A DNA stretch of 64,000 nucleotides from Williamsia limnetica (lineage in GTDB: Bacteria > Actinomycetota > Actinomycetes > Mycobacteriales > Mycobacteriaceae): contig NZ_QJSP01000009.1 of the NCBI RefSeq assembly GCF_003217475.1, positions 62,001 through 126,000 of the forward strand, read 5' to 3'. The translations under genes were made by a program, and so were the position numbers. The notes beneath the pieces are model-generated. The model did not search any database. It was given only the letters and a program-made list of their open reading frames with translations, and was not told where the DNA came from. This document shows positions 1 through 7,844 of this stretch, in pieces (position 1 is the first letter of the stretch; the number at the start of each line of letters is the position of its first letter).

Positions 1-593
1 CCTACGACTTGCAGGAGACCATCGAACGCGGCACCCCCGTGCTCGCCGGTGTCAACGCCGAAGAACTCAGCGACAGTGTCAGCGCATTGAACAGTCAGCT
101 GAAGGACGCACCGGGGGTCACCCGGACGACGCTGGACGCGCTCACCGAGATGTCGAAAGTGATCAGTAACCGCAGCGACCAGATCAACCTGCTCATCAAG
201 GACACCGAGACGGTGACCGACGTGCTCAACAGCAGTCAATACCAGCTGTCGGTGATCGTCGGGCAGGGTCAGTTGCTCGCGCAGAAGATCGCCACCCGTC
301 AGCAATTGGTCGTCCAGATGCTCGACGGGGTCGCCAACCTGGCGCAGCAGATGGAGGCGATGGGCGCGGAGAACAACAATCAGTTCGCACCGCTGATCGG
401 CAACCTCAACACAGTCTCCGAAGGACTCGAGAAGAACCGGGACAACCTGCGGCACATGCTCGAGGTGCTCCCGCTGACGGTGCGGGCAATCGCCAACACC
501 ACCGGATCGGGACCGTACGCGATGGGTTATCTACCGTGGGGCATCTTCCCCGACAACTGGCTCTGCGCAGCCCGGGTGGTGAACGGATGCTGA
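1..593 (+). CDS. Mce family protein, C-terminal part (probably MceC)
   Basis: The reading frame is open from the window edge (first full codon at position 3), so the N-terminal membrane anchor and MCE domain lie outside. The visible 196 residues are the helical C-terminal region typical of Mce proteins, rich in Gln, Asn, Leu and Val in long amphipathic stretches, ending in a short Pro/Trp/Cys-containing tail (LPWGIFPDNWLC). Mce proteins are secreted or membrane-anchored subunits of lipid/sterol importers in mycolic-acid bacteria. The next gene overlaps it by 7 nt and is followed by mceE and mceF, so by position this is mceC; I assign the letter from gene order, not from sequence recognition. 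Confidence 0.75.
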   Translation, partial: YDLQETIERGTPVLAGVNAEELSDSVSALNSQLKDAPGVTRTTLDALTEMSKVISNRSDQINLLIKDTETVTDVLNSSQYQLSVIVGQGQLLAQKIATRQQLVVQMLDGVANLAQQMEAMGAENNNQFAPLIGNLNTVSEGLEKNRDNLRHMLEVLPLTVRAIANTTGSGPYAMGYLPWGIFPDNWLCAARVVNGC

Positions 594-1696
594 ACAGATC
601 AGTCGGACAACTACGCCGGACCATCGTCCTGGTCGCGACGCTGATGAGCACAGCACTGATTGCGGCCGGCTGCACTCTCATACCTGCAGACATCAAATAC
701 GCTGCGGGACAGACGATCAAGGTGACCGCCTACTTCGAGAGCGTTGCCGGGCTCTACGCCGACAACGACGTCGATGTGCTCGGTATGCCTGTCGGCCGGG
801 TGCTGTCGATCACGCCGCAGGGTGGCCGCGTCAAGGTCGAGTTCACCATCGACAAGGACATCCCCATCCCTGCCGACGCCACAGCCGCGATCATCAACAC
901 CTCTTTGGTGACCACCCGTCACATAGAGCTCTCGCCGCCGTATTCCGAGGGGCCCAAACTCGCCGACGGTGACGTGATCAGCGACGCGAAGAGTCCGGTC
1001 GAGATCGGCACACTGTTCGACACCGTCGACAACCTCGTCGAACAATTCGAGGCCGATCCCGACGGGAACGGTCCGCTCAGCGACATGCTCTCGATCAGCT
1101 CAGGGATCTTCGGTGGCAACGGCGCCCGGATGAAGGCTGCGATCGACGAGCTGAGCAAAGCAGCCCAGGTCGGTGTCGACAACGGCGATGCCCTGGTCGA
1201 GGTGATCAAGAACATGGATCAACTCACATCCGTACTCGTCGAGAACTACCCGAAGATGACAGCGTTCTCCTCCTCGATCACCCAGGTGTCGCAGATGCTC
1301 GGTGATCAGGCGCCCGGCCTGCAGGCGACGATGGAGGGTCTGAACCAGACCCTGAACAACACCGCGACGTTCCTCGAAGGAAACACCACCACGCTCGGTG
1401 GCTCGATGGGACGTCTGGCGGCGGTCATCAGCAACCTCAGTGACTACTCCAGGCAGCTCGTGGACACCATCGACGTGGCGCCCCTGGCGTTCGAGAACCT
1501 CGCCAACTCCGTGTCCGTCGAGCAGCGGGCCTGGCGAGCACAGGTGCTGATCGACAAGTCGTTGTTCGACAACGAGTTGCTCTCGACGTTCTGCGAGGCC
1601 ATCAACCTCCAGCAGGACGGGTGCCGGACGGGAAAGCTGACCGGCTTCGGCCCCGATCTCGGTGTGTTCTCGGCTCTTGTGGAGATGACGAAATGA
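587..1696 (+). CDS. Mce family protein MceD, with N-terminal lipobox
   Basis: A 369-residue Mce protein. The N-terminus has a charged start, a hydrophobic helix and a lipobox-like end (LIAAGC, Cys at about residue 29), so it may be a lipoprotein. The MCE/MlaD beta domain follows at about residues 40-120 (VTAYFESVAGLYADNDVDV, GMPVGRV), then a long helical region. ATG at 587 overlaps the previous stop by 7 nt; mceE begins in its stop codon (ATGA). Its position before the lipoprotein gene mceE makes it mceD. A lipobox is usual for MceE but not for the MceD proteins I know, so two consecutive lipoprotein-like Mce subunits are unusual. Role in lipid uptake is inferred from the family. Confidence 0.82.
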   Translation: MLNRSVGQLRRTIVLVATLMSTALIAAGCTLIPADIKYAAGQTIKVTAYFESVAGLYADNDVDVLGMPVGRVLSITPQGGRVKVEFTIDKDIPIPADATAAIINTSLVTTRHIELSPPYSEGPKLADGDVISDAKSPVEIGTLFDTVDNLVEQFEADPDGNGPLSDMLSISSGIFGGNGARMKAAIDELSKAAQVGVDNGDALVEVIKNMDQLTSVLVENYPKMTAFSSSITQVSQMLGDQAPGLQATMEGLNQTLNNTATFLEGNTTTLGGSMGRLAAVISNLSDYSRQLVDTIDVAPLAFENLANSVSVEQRAWRAQVLIDKSLFDNELLSTFCEAINLQQDGCRTGKLTGFGPDLGVFSALVEMTK

Positions 1697-2811
1697 GCGC
1701 GTTCACGGGTGGCGCCCACCGGGCCAAGGCCTCCGTCGTTGCGGGTGTGGCAGGTGTGATGCTGCTGTCGGGGTGCGGGTCGATCCCCGGTCTGACGATC
1801 GATCAGATCCCCTTGCCCGCGCCGGGCGGTGTCGGTGGTGGATACGAGATCAAGGGTTCCTTCGGGAACGCACTGAACCTGCCGTCGCGGGCGAAGGTGA
1901 AGCTGAACGGTAACGATGTCGGGCTGGTGGACTCGATCACGGCGAACAACTATGCCGCCGACATCACGATGCTGGTCCGCAAGGACATCGAGCTGCCGGT
2001 GGGTACCGGGGCGGAACTGCGCCAGGGCACACCGCTCGGTGACGTGTTCGTCGCGCTGCTGCCTCCCGAAGACGGCGATGCGGCAGGCATCATGAAACCC
2101 GGTGATTCCCTGAGCGGTGAGACCTCGGAGGCCGCGACCGTCGAAGATCTTCTCGTCACCGCCACCGCGTTCGTCGACGGCGGGGCCATCAAGAACCTCA
2201 CAGAGATCATCAACGAACTGTCGAACGCCGTGGGCGGCAAGGCTCCCGAGCTGACCGGCCTGATCACCGGTATGACGACGGCGATCAGCAGGCTCGCTCA
2301 GAACACCACCGAGATCGACACCGCGCTGCAGTCGCTGAACGGGCTCTCCACCGATCTCGCGAACGGCCGCGAACAGCTCGTCGCGTCCATCAACACCGTC
2401 GGGCCGGCCCTGAGTGTCGTCGACGCGCAGATCCCCTCGATCGTGACAACTCTCGACAAGACGAAGGTCGTCACAGATGCACTCAACGACTTCCTCGATT
2501 CCCAGACCGGGAACACGGTGGAGCTGACCAACAATCTGCTCGTCGACGTCGAAGCTCTGGGCCGTGCCGTCGAGGAGCTCGGTCCGGTCTCCGACAAGTT
2601 GAAGGTGCTGACACCGAAGTGGGTCAACGCCACGCCGGGCAGTGCTGCCACCGTTGCGGCCCGGGTCTGGTTCCTCTCGCCCGGTTTCGGGTTCGACGCA
2701 GCCAGCCGCCTCCCGGAGGTGGGGGACATCGATCAGGGTGTCAACTCGTTGCACCAGACCCTGGTGCGAGTGTTGGCCCGGCTCACCGGAACCCAGGGAT
2801 GCTGCGGGTGA
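1693..2811 (+). CDS. Mce lipoprotein MceE (LprK-like)
   Basis: A 372-residue Mce-family lipoprotein. The signal peptide ends in a strong lipobox (MLLSGC, Cys near residue 29). The MCE domain spans about residues 50-130 (YEIKGSFGNALNLPSRAKVK, GNDVGLV) and is followed by the long alpha-helical region that forms the lipid-conducting tube in characterised Mce complexes. ATG at 1693 overlaps the mceD stop by 4 nt, and mceF starts 8 nt after this gene, so translation is probably coupled. MceE of M. tuberculosis operons (LprK, LprL, LprM, LprN) are also lipoproteins, which supports the assignment. The substrate of this particular Mce system cannot be read from the sequence. Confidence 0.85.
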   Translation: MSAFTGGAHRAKASVVAGVAGVMLLSGCGSIPGLTIDQIPLPAPGGVGGGYEIKGSFGNALNLPSRAKVKLNGNDVGLVDSITANNYAADITMLVRKDIELPVGTGAELRQGTPLGDVFVALLPPEDGDAAGIMKPGDSLSGETSEAATVEDLLVTATAFVDGGAIKNLTEIINELSNAVGGKAPELTGLITGMTTAISRLAQNTTEIDTALQSLNGLSTDLANGREQLVASINTVGPALSVVDAQIPSIVTTLDKTKVVTDALNDFLDSQTGNTVELTNNLLVDVEALGRAVEELGPVSDKLKVLTPKWVNATPGSAATVAARVWFLSPGFGFDAASRLPEVGDIDQGVNSLHQTLVRVLARLTGTQGCCG

Positions 2812-2818
2812 TGCGACG

Positions 2819-3976
2819 ATGACTGCCTGGTTGCTCAAAAACAAGATCCTGCTGTCCAACCTCGCGTTGGTGCTGGTGATGCTGGTCGGCGTGGCGTACC
2901 TCAGTCTCGGTGTGCTGCGGTGGCGCCCACTCGCGGATTCGTACTCGTTGACTGTCGAGTTCGCCAACTCCGGTGGGGTGCAGACGACGTCCGACGTCAC
3001 GCTGCGCGGCGCCCGGATCGGTGAGGTCGACACCATCCTCACGACACCGAACGCGGTCGAGGTCACGGTGACCGTCGACAGCAAGTACAAGATCAACAAG
3101 GACGCGGCGGTCGAAGCTCTCGGGCTGTCGGCCGTCGGCGAGCAGTACGTCGACTTCCAGCCGTCCACGGAAGAAGGCCCGTACTTCTCCGATGGTGACA
3201 AGATCAGCACCCGGCAGACGTCATCGACCGTGGCGTTTCCGAAACTGCTCGAGTCCACGGTCAACGTCGTCAACCAGATCGACCCCGACCAACTCAAGGT
3301 GACGATCGACGAACTCGACGTCGCCCTCGACAGCGGTGGGAAGAATCAGCTGCGGGCGCTGTTCAACAGCGGCGGCGTCATCTTTGCCGACCTGTACCGG
3401 GTGCTGCCGGAGACGGTGTCGCTGATCCAGAACACCGGCACGATTCTGGAGACAACCTCAGATGTCCAACCTGACCTGGGCACGCTGACCGGCGGAATCA
3501 GCGGTCTGATCGACGCCCTCGTGGCGTCTGATCAGGAATTGCGCACCTTTCTCGGCAGTGCTCCGGCGCAGTTGACGACCCTCGGTGGGTCGCTGAACAC
3601 CCTGACCGATCCGTTGACGGACGTACTCAAGCAGTTCCTCGACATCGCTCAGCAGGGTGCGCTGCGCGCGCCGGCCCTCGTCAACCTGCTGCCGTCGATC
3701 CGAGATGGCGCGATCACGTCGCTCTCGATGTTCCACGACGGCGCCTGGTGGGCCTATGGCTCGATCTACCCGCGCCCGTATTGTGACTACCCGGTGTTGC
3801 CACAACCGCCGACCGAGATCCTGCAGAGTTCGGTCCCGGTCAACCTGTACTGCGTCACCGAAGACCCGACGCAACAGATCAGAGGCGCGGCGAATGCTCC
3901 GCGGCCACCGGGCGACGACACCGCGGGACCGCCACCGAATTTTGATCCGAACGCGCGCACTGCCCCGTTGGGCTGA
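2819..3976 (+). CDS. Mce family protein MceF
   Basis: A 385-residue protein with an uncleaved N-terminal membrane helix (about residues 10-32, LLSNLALVLVMLVGVAYLSL), an MCE domain at about 40-120 (VEFANSGGVQTTSDVTLRGA) and a helical C-terminal region that ends in a Pro-rich tail (PRPPGDDTAGPPP). This is the last core Mce subunit of the operon. The ATG at 2819 lies 7 nt after the mceE stop. Its C-terminal half carries the aromatic motif WWAYGSIYPRPYCDYPV, of the kind seen at the end of MceF-type proteins. Assigned from gene order and domain content. Confidence 0.82.
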   Translation: MTAWLLKNKILLSNLALVLVMLVGVAYLSLGVLRWRPLADSYSLTVEFANSGGVQTTSDVTLRGARIGEVDTILTTPNAVEVTVTVDSKYKINKDAAVEALGLSAVGEQYVDFQPSTEEGPYFSDGDKISTRQTSSTVAFPKLLESTVNVVNQIDPDQLKVTIDELDVALDSGGKNQLRALFNSGGVIFADLYRVLPETVSLIQNTGTILETTSDVQPDLGTLTGGISGLIDALVASDQELRTFLGSAPAQLTTLGGSLNTLTDPLTDVLKQFLDIAQQGALRAPALVNLLPSIRDGAITSLSMFHDGAWWAYGSIYPRPYCDYPVLPQPPTEILQSSVPVNLYCVTEDPTQQIRGAANAPRPPGDDTAGPPPNFDPNARTAPLG

Positions 3977-4030
3977 GCCCTACAGCGCTGCGCAACAAAA
4001 AACCGAAAGTGTATGAGGTAGAAACGCCGT

Positions 4031-4801
4031 ATGGCTGACAACGATGTGCCCGAAACCGCGGACCCCGGAACCGAGCCCTCCGAGGGTGTCTCGGTGAGTA
4101 AGAGACCGACGGGGAAGTCGCGGAAAAAGCCTGCGGACTCCGCCTCGGATGCGCCGACCATGGAGGCCGCCGCACCCGCATCGTCTGCCGGGTCGGCGAA
4201 GCCGGGCAAGCAGATCACGATCAATGTCTCGTCTGTCGGCAAGATCGTCGCCGGCGCGCTGGTGGTGGCCCTCATCGCGGTCGCGATCTTCTTCGGGTTG
4301 AAATGGAAATCGGATTCGGACGAATTGGTTGCGGCTGCCGATGCGAAGCAGGCGTCCGACTACTTCGTGACCCAGTTGCTGAACTCGATGAACACCGCCA
4401 GTGCGAGTGAATACGTCGACACGATGTCGCCGCTGACAACGGGTCAGTTCCGGGACAACCTGGTGTCCGAACGCGACAAGACGCAGGCCGACATCACCCA
4501 GATGCAGCTCAAGATCACGCCGGACATCTGGTCGTCCGGTGTCGTCTCCAACACCGAGGACTCGGCCACCACGCTGGTGATCGCCGAGATCAGCGGTACC
4601 AGCAGCGTTGCCACCCAGCCGGTCACGAACGTCGGGATGTTCAGGTTGACCCTGGAAAAGCACGACGGTAAATGGCTTGTCTCACAGATGGATCCGGGTC
4701 CCTCCAGTACCGGCGTCGGCTCAGATCCCGCGGCTCCCGGCGGCGAAGCACCTGCCCCCGTTCCGACAGAACCTGCCCCGGCCCCTGCCCCTGCCGGCTG
4801 A
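4031..4801 (+). CDS. Mce-associated membrane protein
   Basis: A 256-residue protein with a disordered, charged cytoplasmic N-terminus (about residues 1-70, rich in Ser, Glu, Lys, Ala), one transmembrane helix at about 75-97 (GALVVALIAVAIFFGLKW), an extracytoplasmic alpha/beta domain (about 105-225) and a Pro/Ala-rich tail. This is the usual architecture of the Mas proteins encoded downstream of mce genes, which are thought to stabilise or assist the transporter. It starts 54 nt after mceF and is followed immediately by a strong hairpin that would end the operon. Function is known only by association. Confidence 0.78.
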   Translation: MADNDVPETADPGTEPSEGVSVSKRPTGKSRKKPADSASDAPTMEAAAPASSAGSAKPGKQITINVSSVGKIVAGALVVALIAVAIFFGLKWKSDSDELVAAADAKQASDYFVTQLLNSMNTASASEYVDTMSPLTTGQFRDNLVSERDKTQADITQMQLKITPDIWSSGVVSNTEDSATTLVIAEISGTSSVATQPVTNVGMFRLTLEKHDGKWLVSQMDPGPSSTGVGSDPAAPGGEAPAPVPTEPAPAPAPAG

Positions 4802-4805
4802 CCTC

Positions 4806-4875
4806 ACAAACCCAGCCAGAGCAGGCAAAACCAGGTGTTGCAGCACCTGGTTTTGCCTGCTCTGGCTGGGTTTGT
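4806..4875. terminator. Perfect 32-bp inverted repeat, bidirectional terminator
   Basis: The arms at 4806-4837 and 4844-4875 are exact reverse complements (32 of 32 bp) around a 6-nt loop (TTGCAG). The arms carry an A/T-rich inner block (GGCAAAACCAGG and its complement). It lies exactly between the convergent Mce-associated gene (stop 4801) and the ABC ATPase gene (stop 4882), so it can terminate transcription from both sides. It is longer and more perfect than an ordinary terminator. Confidence 0.85.
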
Positions 4876-4881
4876 CTCGGG

Positions 4882-5991
4882 TCAGAGGCTGATGCGCTCT
4901 CCGGTCTCAGGATGGAAGAGGTGGACCCTGCCGCTGTTCTGACGCAGCCGCACCGCCTCACCGAGCTTTGCGGGTGAGCGTTGACCGGAGCGAGCGACCA
5001 GCGTGAGGGGCCCACCTTCGAGACTCTTGACGTTCGGATCGTCGAGCGTGGCATAGACGTAGGTCTCGCTGCCGAGTTCCTCCATCAGGGCAACCGTGAC
5101 CCCGAGGCCCTCGCCGCCGTCGCCGAGGGAGAGTTCCTCCGGACGGATACCGACGGTGACCTCCTGCAGACCGGACTTCTCGATGAGAGTGGTCGAGTCG
5201 GCGTCGAGTTCGATGTTCGCGCCGGCCACCGACACAGCCCCGTTGCGTATCGGCGCCGTGAACAGGTTCATCGCGGGGGAGCCGATGAAGCCGGCGACAA
5301 ATGCGTTCTTGGGCCGGTCATACAGCTCCGTCGGGGTGCTGAACTGCTGCAACACACCCTTTTTGAGCACCGCGACCCGGTCGCCCATCGTCATGGCCTC
5401 GACTTGATCGTGGGTGACGTAGACGGTGGTGGTGCCGAGCCGACGCTGCAGAGCCGCGATCTGGGTACGGGTCTGCACGCGCAGTTTGGCGTCGAGGTTC
5501 GACAGGGGCTCATCCATGCAGAAGACCTGTGGCTCACGGACGATGGCCCGGCCCATCGCCACTCGCTGACGCTGACCGCCGGAGAGCTTCCCGGGTTTGC
5601 GGTCGAGGTACTCGGTGAGGTCGAGGACCTTGGCCGCCTCGGCGACCTTGCGCTTGCGTTCTTCGAGGCCGACGCCGCGCATCTTGAGTGCGAACCCCAT
5701 GTTCTCGCCGACGGTCTTGTTGGGGTACAGCGCGTAGTTCTGGAAGACCATGGCGATGTCGCGGTCTTTCGGCGCGACGCCGACCATGTTGTCGCCGCCG
5801 ATCTTGATGGCACCGCTGTCGATCTCCTCGAGACCGGCCAGCATGCGCAGAGCGGTGGATTTACCCGAACCGGACGGCCCGACGAGGACCACGAACTCGC
5901 CGTCCTCGATGTCGAGGTTGAGTGAGTCGACGGCCAGTGAGTCGGCGCCGGGGTAGACGCAGCAGGCGTTTTCGTAGCTGATGGTTGCCAT
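4882..5991 (-). CDS. Polyol/sugar ABC transporter ATP-binding protein (SmoK/UgpC/MalK type)
   Basis: A 369-residue ATPase that powers import by the two permeases encoded just upstream. Walker A is GPSGSGKST (about residues 37-45), the signature is LSGGQRQR (about 135), Walker B is VFCMDEP (about 155) and the H-loop is VTHDQ. The C-terminal third is the TOBE regulatory domain of the MalK/UgpC class (GIRPEELSL). The ATG at 5991 lies 14 nt after the permease stop and is followed by a typical N-terminus (MATISYENACCVYPG). It is the last gene of a five-gene minus-strand operon. The neighbouring polyol dehydrogenases suggest sugar alcohols as substrates; the sequence alone does not fix this. Confidence 0.9.
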   Translation of the reverse strand: MATISYENACCVYPGADSLAVDSLNLDIEDGEFVVLVGPSGSGKSTALRMLAGLEEIDSGAIKIGGDNMVGVAPKDRDIAMVFQNYALYPNKTVGENMGFALKMRGVGLEERKRKVAEAAKVLDLTEYLDRKPGKLSGGQRQRVAMGRAIVREPQVFCMDEPLSNLDAKLRVQTRTQIAALQRRLGTTTVYVTHDQVEAMTMGDRVAVLKKGVLQQFSTPTELYDRPKNAFVAGFIGSPAMNLFTAPIRNGAVSVAGANIELDADSTTLIEKSGLQEVTVGIRPEELSLGDGGEGLGVTVALMEELGSETYVYATLDDPNVKSLEGGPLTLVARSGQRSPAKLGEAVRLRQNSGRVHLFHPETGERISL

Positions 5992-6005
5992 TGTGTGCTC
6001 CTGAG

Positions 6006-6881
6006 TTATTTGATGGCGCCGAAGGAGAGGCCGCGGACGAGTTTGTTCTGTGCGATCCAGCCGCAGATGACCACCGGCAGAGCGGCGATCACGGAAGCGG
6101 CAGAGAGCTGGGCCCAGAAGAGCCCCTGCCCGGACATGAACCCGGTCAGTGCCACCGGCATCGTCTGGGCGTTGACGGCTGTCATGTTCACCGCGAAGAA
6201 GAACTCGTTCCACGAGAAGATGACGCAGATGAGTGCGGTGGCCGCGATCCCGGGGGAGATCAGCGGAAGGATCACCTCGCGCACCGAGGTCCACAGGCTG
6301 GCGCCGTCGATCTCGGCGGCCTCCAGCAGTTCGCTGGGCACCTCCAGGAAGAACGACCGCATCATCCAGACCGCGATAGGCAGGTTCATCGACGTGTACA
6401 AGATGATCAGCGTCCAGACGTTGTCGAGCATGCCGATCTGCCCGACGATCACGTACAGCGGGATGATGACGGCAACCACCGGCAGCATCTTGGTGCTGAT
6501 GAAGAAGAAGAGCGCATCACTGGTCTTCTTCACCGGACGCAGCGACAACGCGAACGCCGCTGGAACACCCAGCAGGAGAACGAAGATCGTGGACACCGTG
6601 GTCACGAAGAGCGAATTCAGCAATGCGGTGCCGACACCGGCGTCGAAAACTGCCTTGAACTGATCGAGCGTGGGCTCGAAGAAGAACGTCGGGGGATTGG
6701 TGGCGGCGTCGCTTTCCTGTTTGAACGCGGTGAGCACCATCCAGGCGACGGGGAAGAAGAACCCGATGGCGATGATCCAGGTGAACGCGGTCAGCAGACT
6801 CCCGCCGGTGTTGCGCCGCTTCTTGATGTCTTTGATGTCGGTGTGCGCCCCGGCCGTGGACTTGTTCAGTGTGGTGGACAT
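6006..6881 (-). CDS. Polyol ABC transporter permease (SmoG/MalG type)
   Basis: A 291-residue inner-membrane permease with six predicted helices, the first at about residues 30-52 (TAFTWIIAIGFFFPVAWMV). The EAA motif that docks to the ATPase is visible at about residues 185-205 (ELLEAAEIDGASLWTSVREV). It belongs to the MalG/SmoG half of the CUT1 sugar importers. The ATG at 6881 shares one base with the stop of the partner permease, so the two are translationally coupled, as heterodimer partners often are. Confidence 0.88.
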   Translation of the reverse strand: MSTTLNKSTAGAHTDIKDIKKRRNTGGSLLTAFTWIIAIGFFFPVAWMVLTAFKQESDAATNPPTFFFEPTLDQFKAVFDAGVGTALLNSLFVTTVSTIFVLLLGVPAAFALSLRPVKKTSDALFFFISTKMLPVVAVIIPLYVIVGQIGMLDNVWTLIILYTSMNLPIAVWMMRSFFLEVPSELLEAAEIDGASLWTSVREVILPLISPGIAATALICVIFSWNEFFFAVNMTAVNAQTMPVALTGFMSGQGLFWAQLSAASVIAALPVVICGWIAQNKLVRGLSFGAIK

Positions 6882-7840
6882 CAGGCTGCCTCCTCTTTTC
6901 CGCTGAAACTCTTGAAGATAAGGCGCAGCGCGAGACTCGACAGAATGATGGTCGCGACCACGGTCACGACACCCATTGCTGCGGCCTGTCCGACGTCGAA
7001 GCCCAGGAACGCCCGCTGGTAGATGTAGAACGGCAGGTTCGAGCTGGCCACACCGGGTCCGCCCGAGGTCATCATGTAGACCGCGTCGAAGGTGTTGACG
7101 AGGTAGATGGCACCGAGCACCGCGCCGAGTTCGATGAACCGCCGAAGATGCGGAAGTGTCAGTTCCCGGAAGAGGCGGAAGCTGGTGGCGCCGTCGACGC
7201 GGGCCGCTTCCTGGATGTCCTTGGGCATCGACTGCAGTCCCGCCAGGATCAGCAGCATCATGAACGGGGTCCATTGCCAGACCAATTCGGCCATGACACT
7301 GGCGAGTGGGAACTCGCTGAGCCAGTCGACATCGCCCAGTCCGAAGGGACTCAACGCCCAGTTCACCAGACCGTTGGTGGGGGAGAGCAGGCTCGTCTTC
7401 CACAGCAGCGCCGCAGCGACAGGGGTGACCAGGAACGGGGTGATCAACAGGGTTCGGACGATGCTGCGGCCGATGAACTTGCGGTCGAGCAGAATCGCGA
7501 AGAACAGCCCCAGCACCACCGAGATCACCACGGTCCCGACAATCAGGATGACCGTGTTCAGTGCGACGGTCCGGAACTGGCTGTCGGTGAAGACATCGAC
7601 GTAGTTGTTGAGCCAGTTGAACTCTCGGGATCCGGGACGGACGAGGTTCCACGACTGGGTGGAGTAGTACAGGGTCACGATGAAGGGGATCTGCGTGACG
7701 ATGATCATGAAAATCAACGCAGGCAGCAGCGGTCCCCGTCGGCGCCATCCTTCCGCGCGGGAGATCTGGTCCCGTTTCGATCTCATCGGCGGGGGTGCGG
7801 GGTCGGGCTCTGTATTACGCTCGGCGAGTGCGGTGGCCAT
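6881..7840 (-). CDS. Polyol ABC transporter permease (SmoF/MalF type)
   Basis: A 319-residue permease with a basic N-terminus and six predicted membrane helices, the first at about residues 37-57 (LLPALIFMIIVTQIPFIVTL). The EAA loop reads DIQEAARVDGATSFRLFREL, as in the MalF/UgpA class. ATG at 7840 follows a GAGGG-type ribosome site and is 4 nt after the binding-protein stop. It forms the transport channel with the downstream permease. Confidence 0.88.
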   Translation of the reverse strand: MATALAERNTEPDPAPPPMRSKRDQISRAEGWRRRGPLLPALIFMIIVTQIPFIVTLYYSTQSWNLVRPGSREFNWLNNYVDVFTDSQFRTVALNTVILIVGTVVISVVLGLFFAILLDRKFIGRSIVRTLLITPFLVTPVAAALLWKTSLLSPTNGLVNWALSPFGLGDVDWLSEFPLASVMAELVWQWTPFMMLLILAGLQSMPKDIQEAARVDGATSFRLFRELTLPHLRRFIELGAVLGAIYLVNTFDAVYMMTSGGPGVASSNLPFYIYQRAFLGFDVGQAAAMGVVTVVATIILSSLALRLIFKSFSGKEEAA

Positions 7841-7844
7841 GCCC

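Noticed and set aside
1444-3297. A 617-codon open frame on the minus strand across mceD-mceF
   Set aside because: It mirrors three well-supported Mce genes, has no domain, and such long antisense frames are common in GC-rich DNA.
5985-7022. Plus-strand open frame over the transporter permeases
   Set aside because: Composition is the His/Arg/Glu/Asp-rich shadow of membrane-protein codons; the minus-strand permeases are clear.
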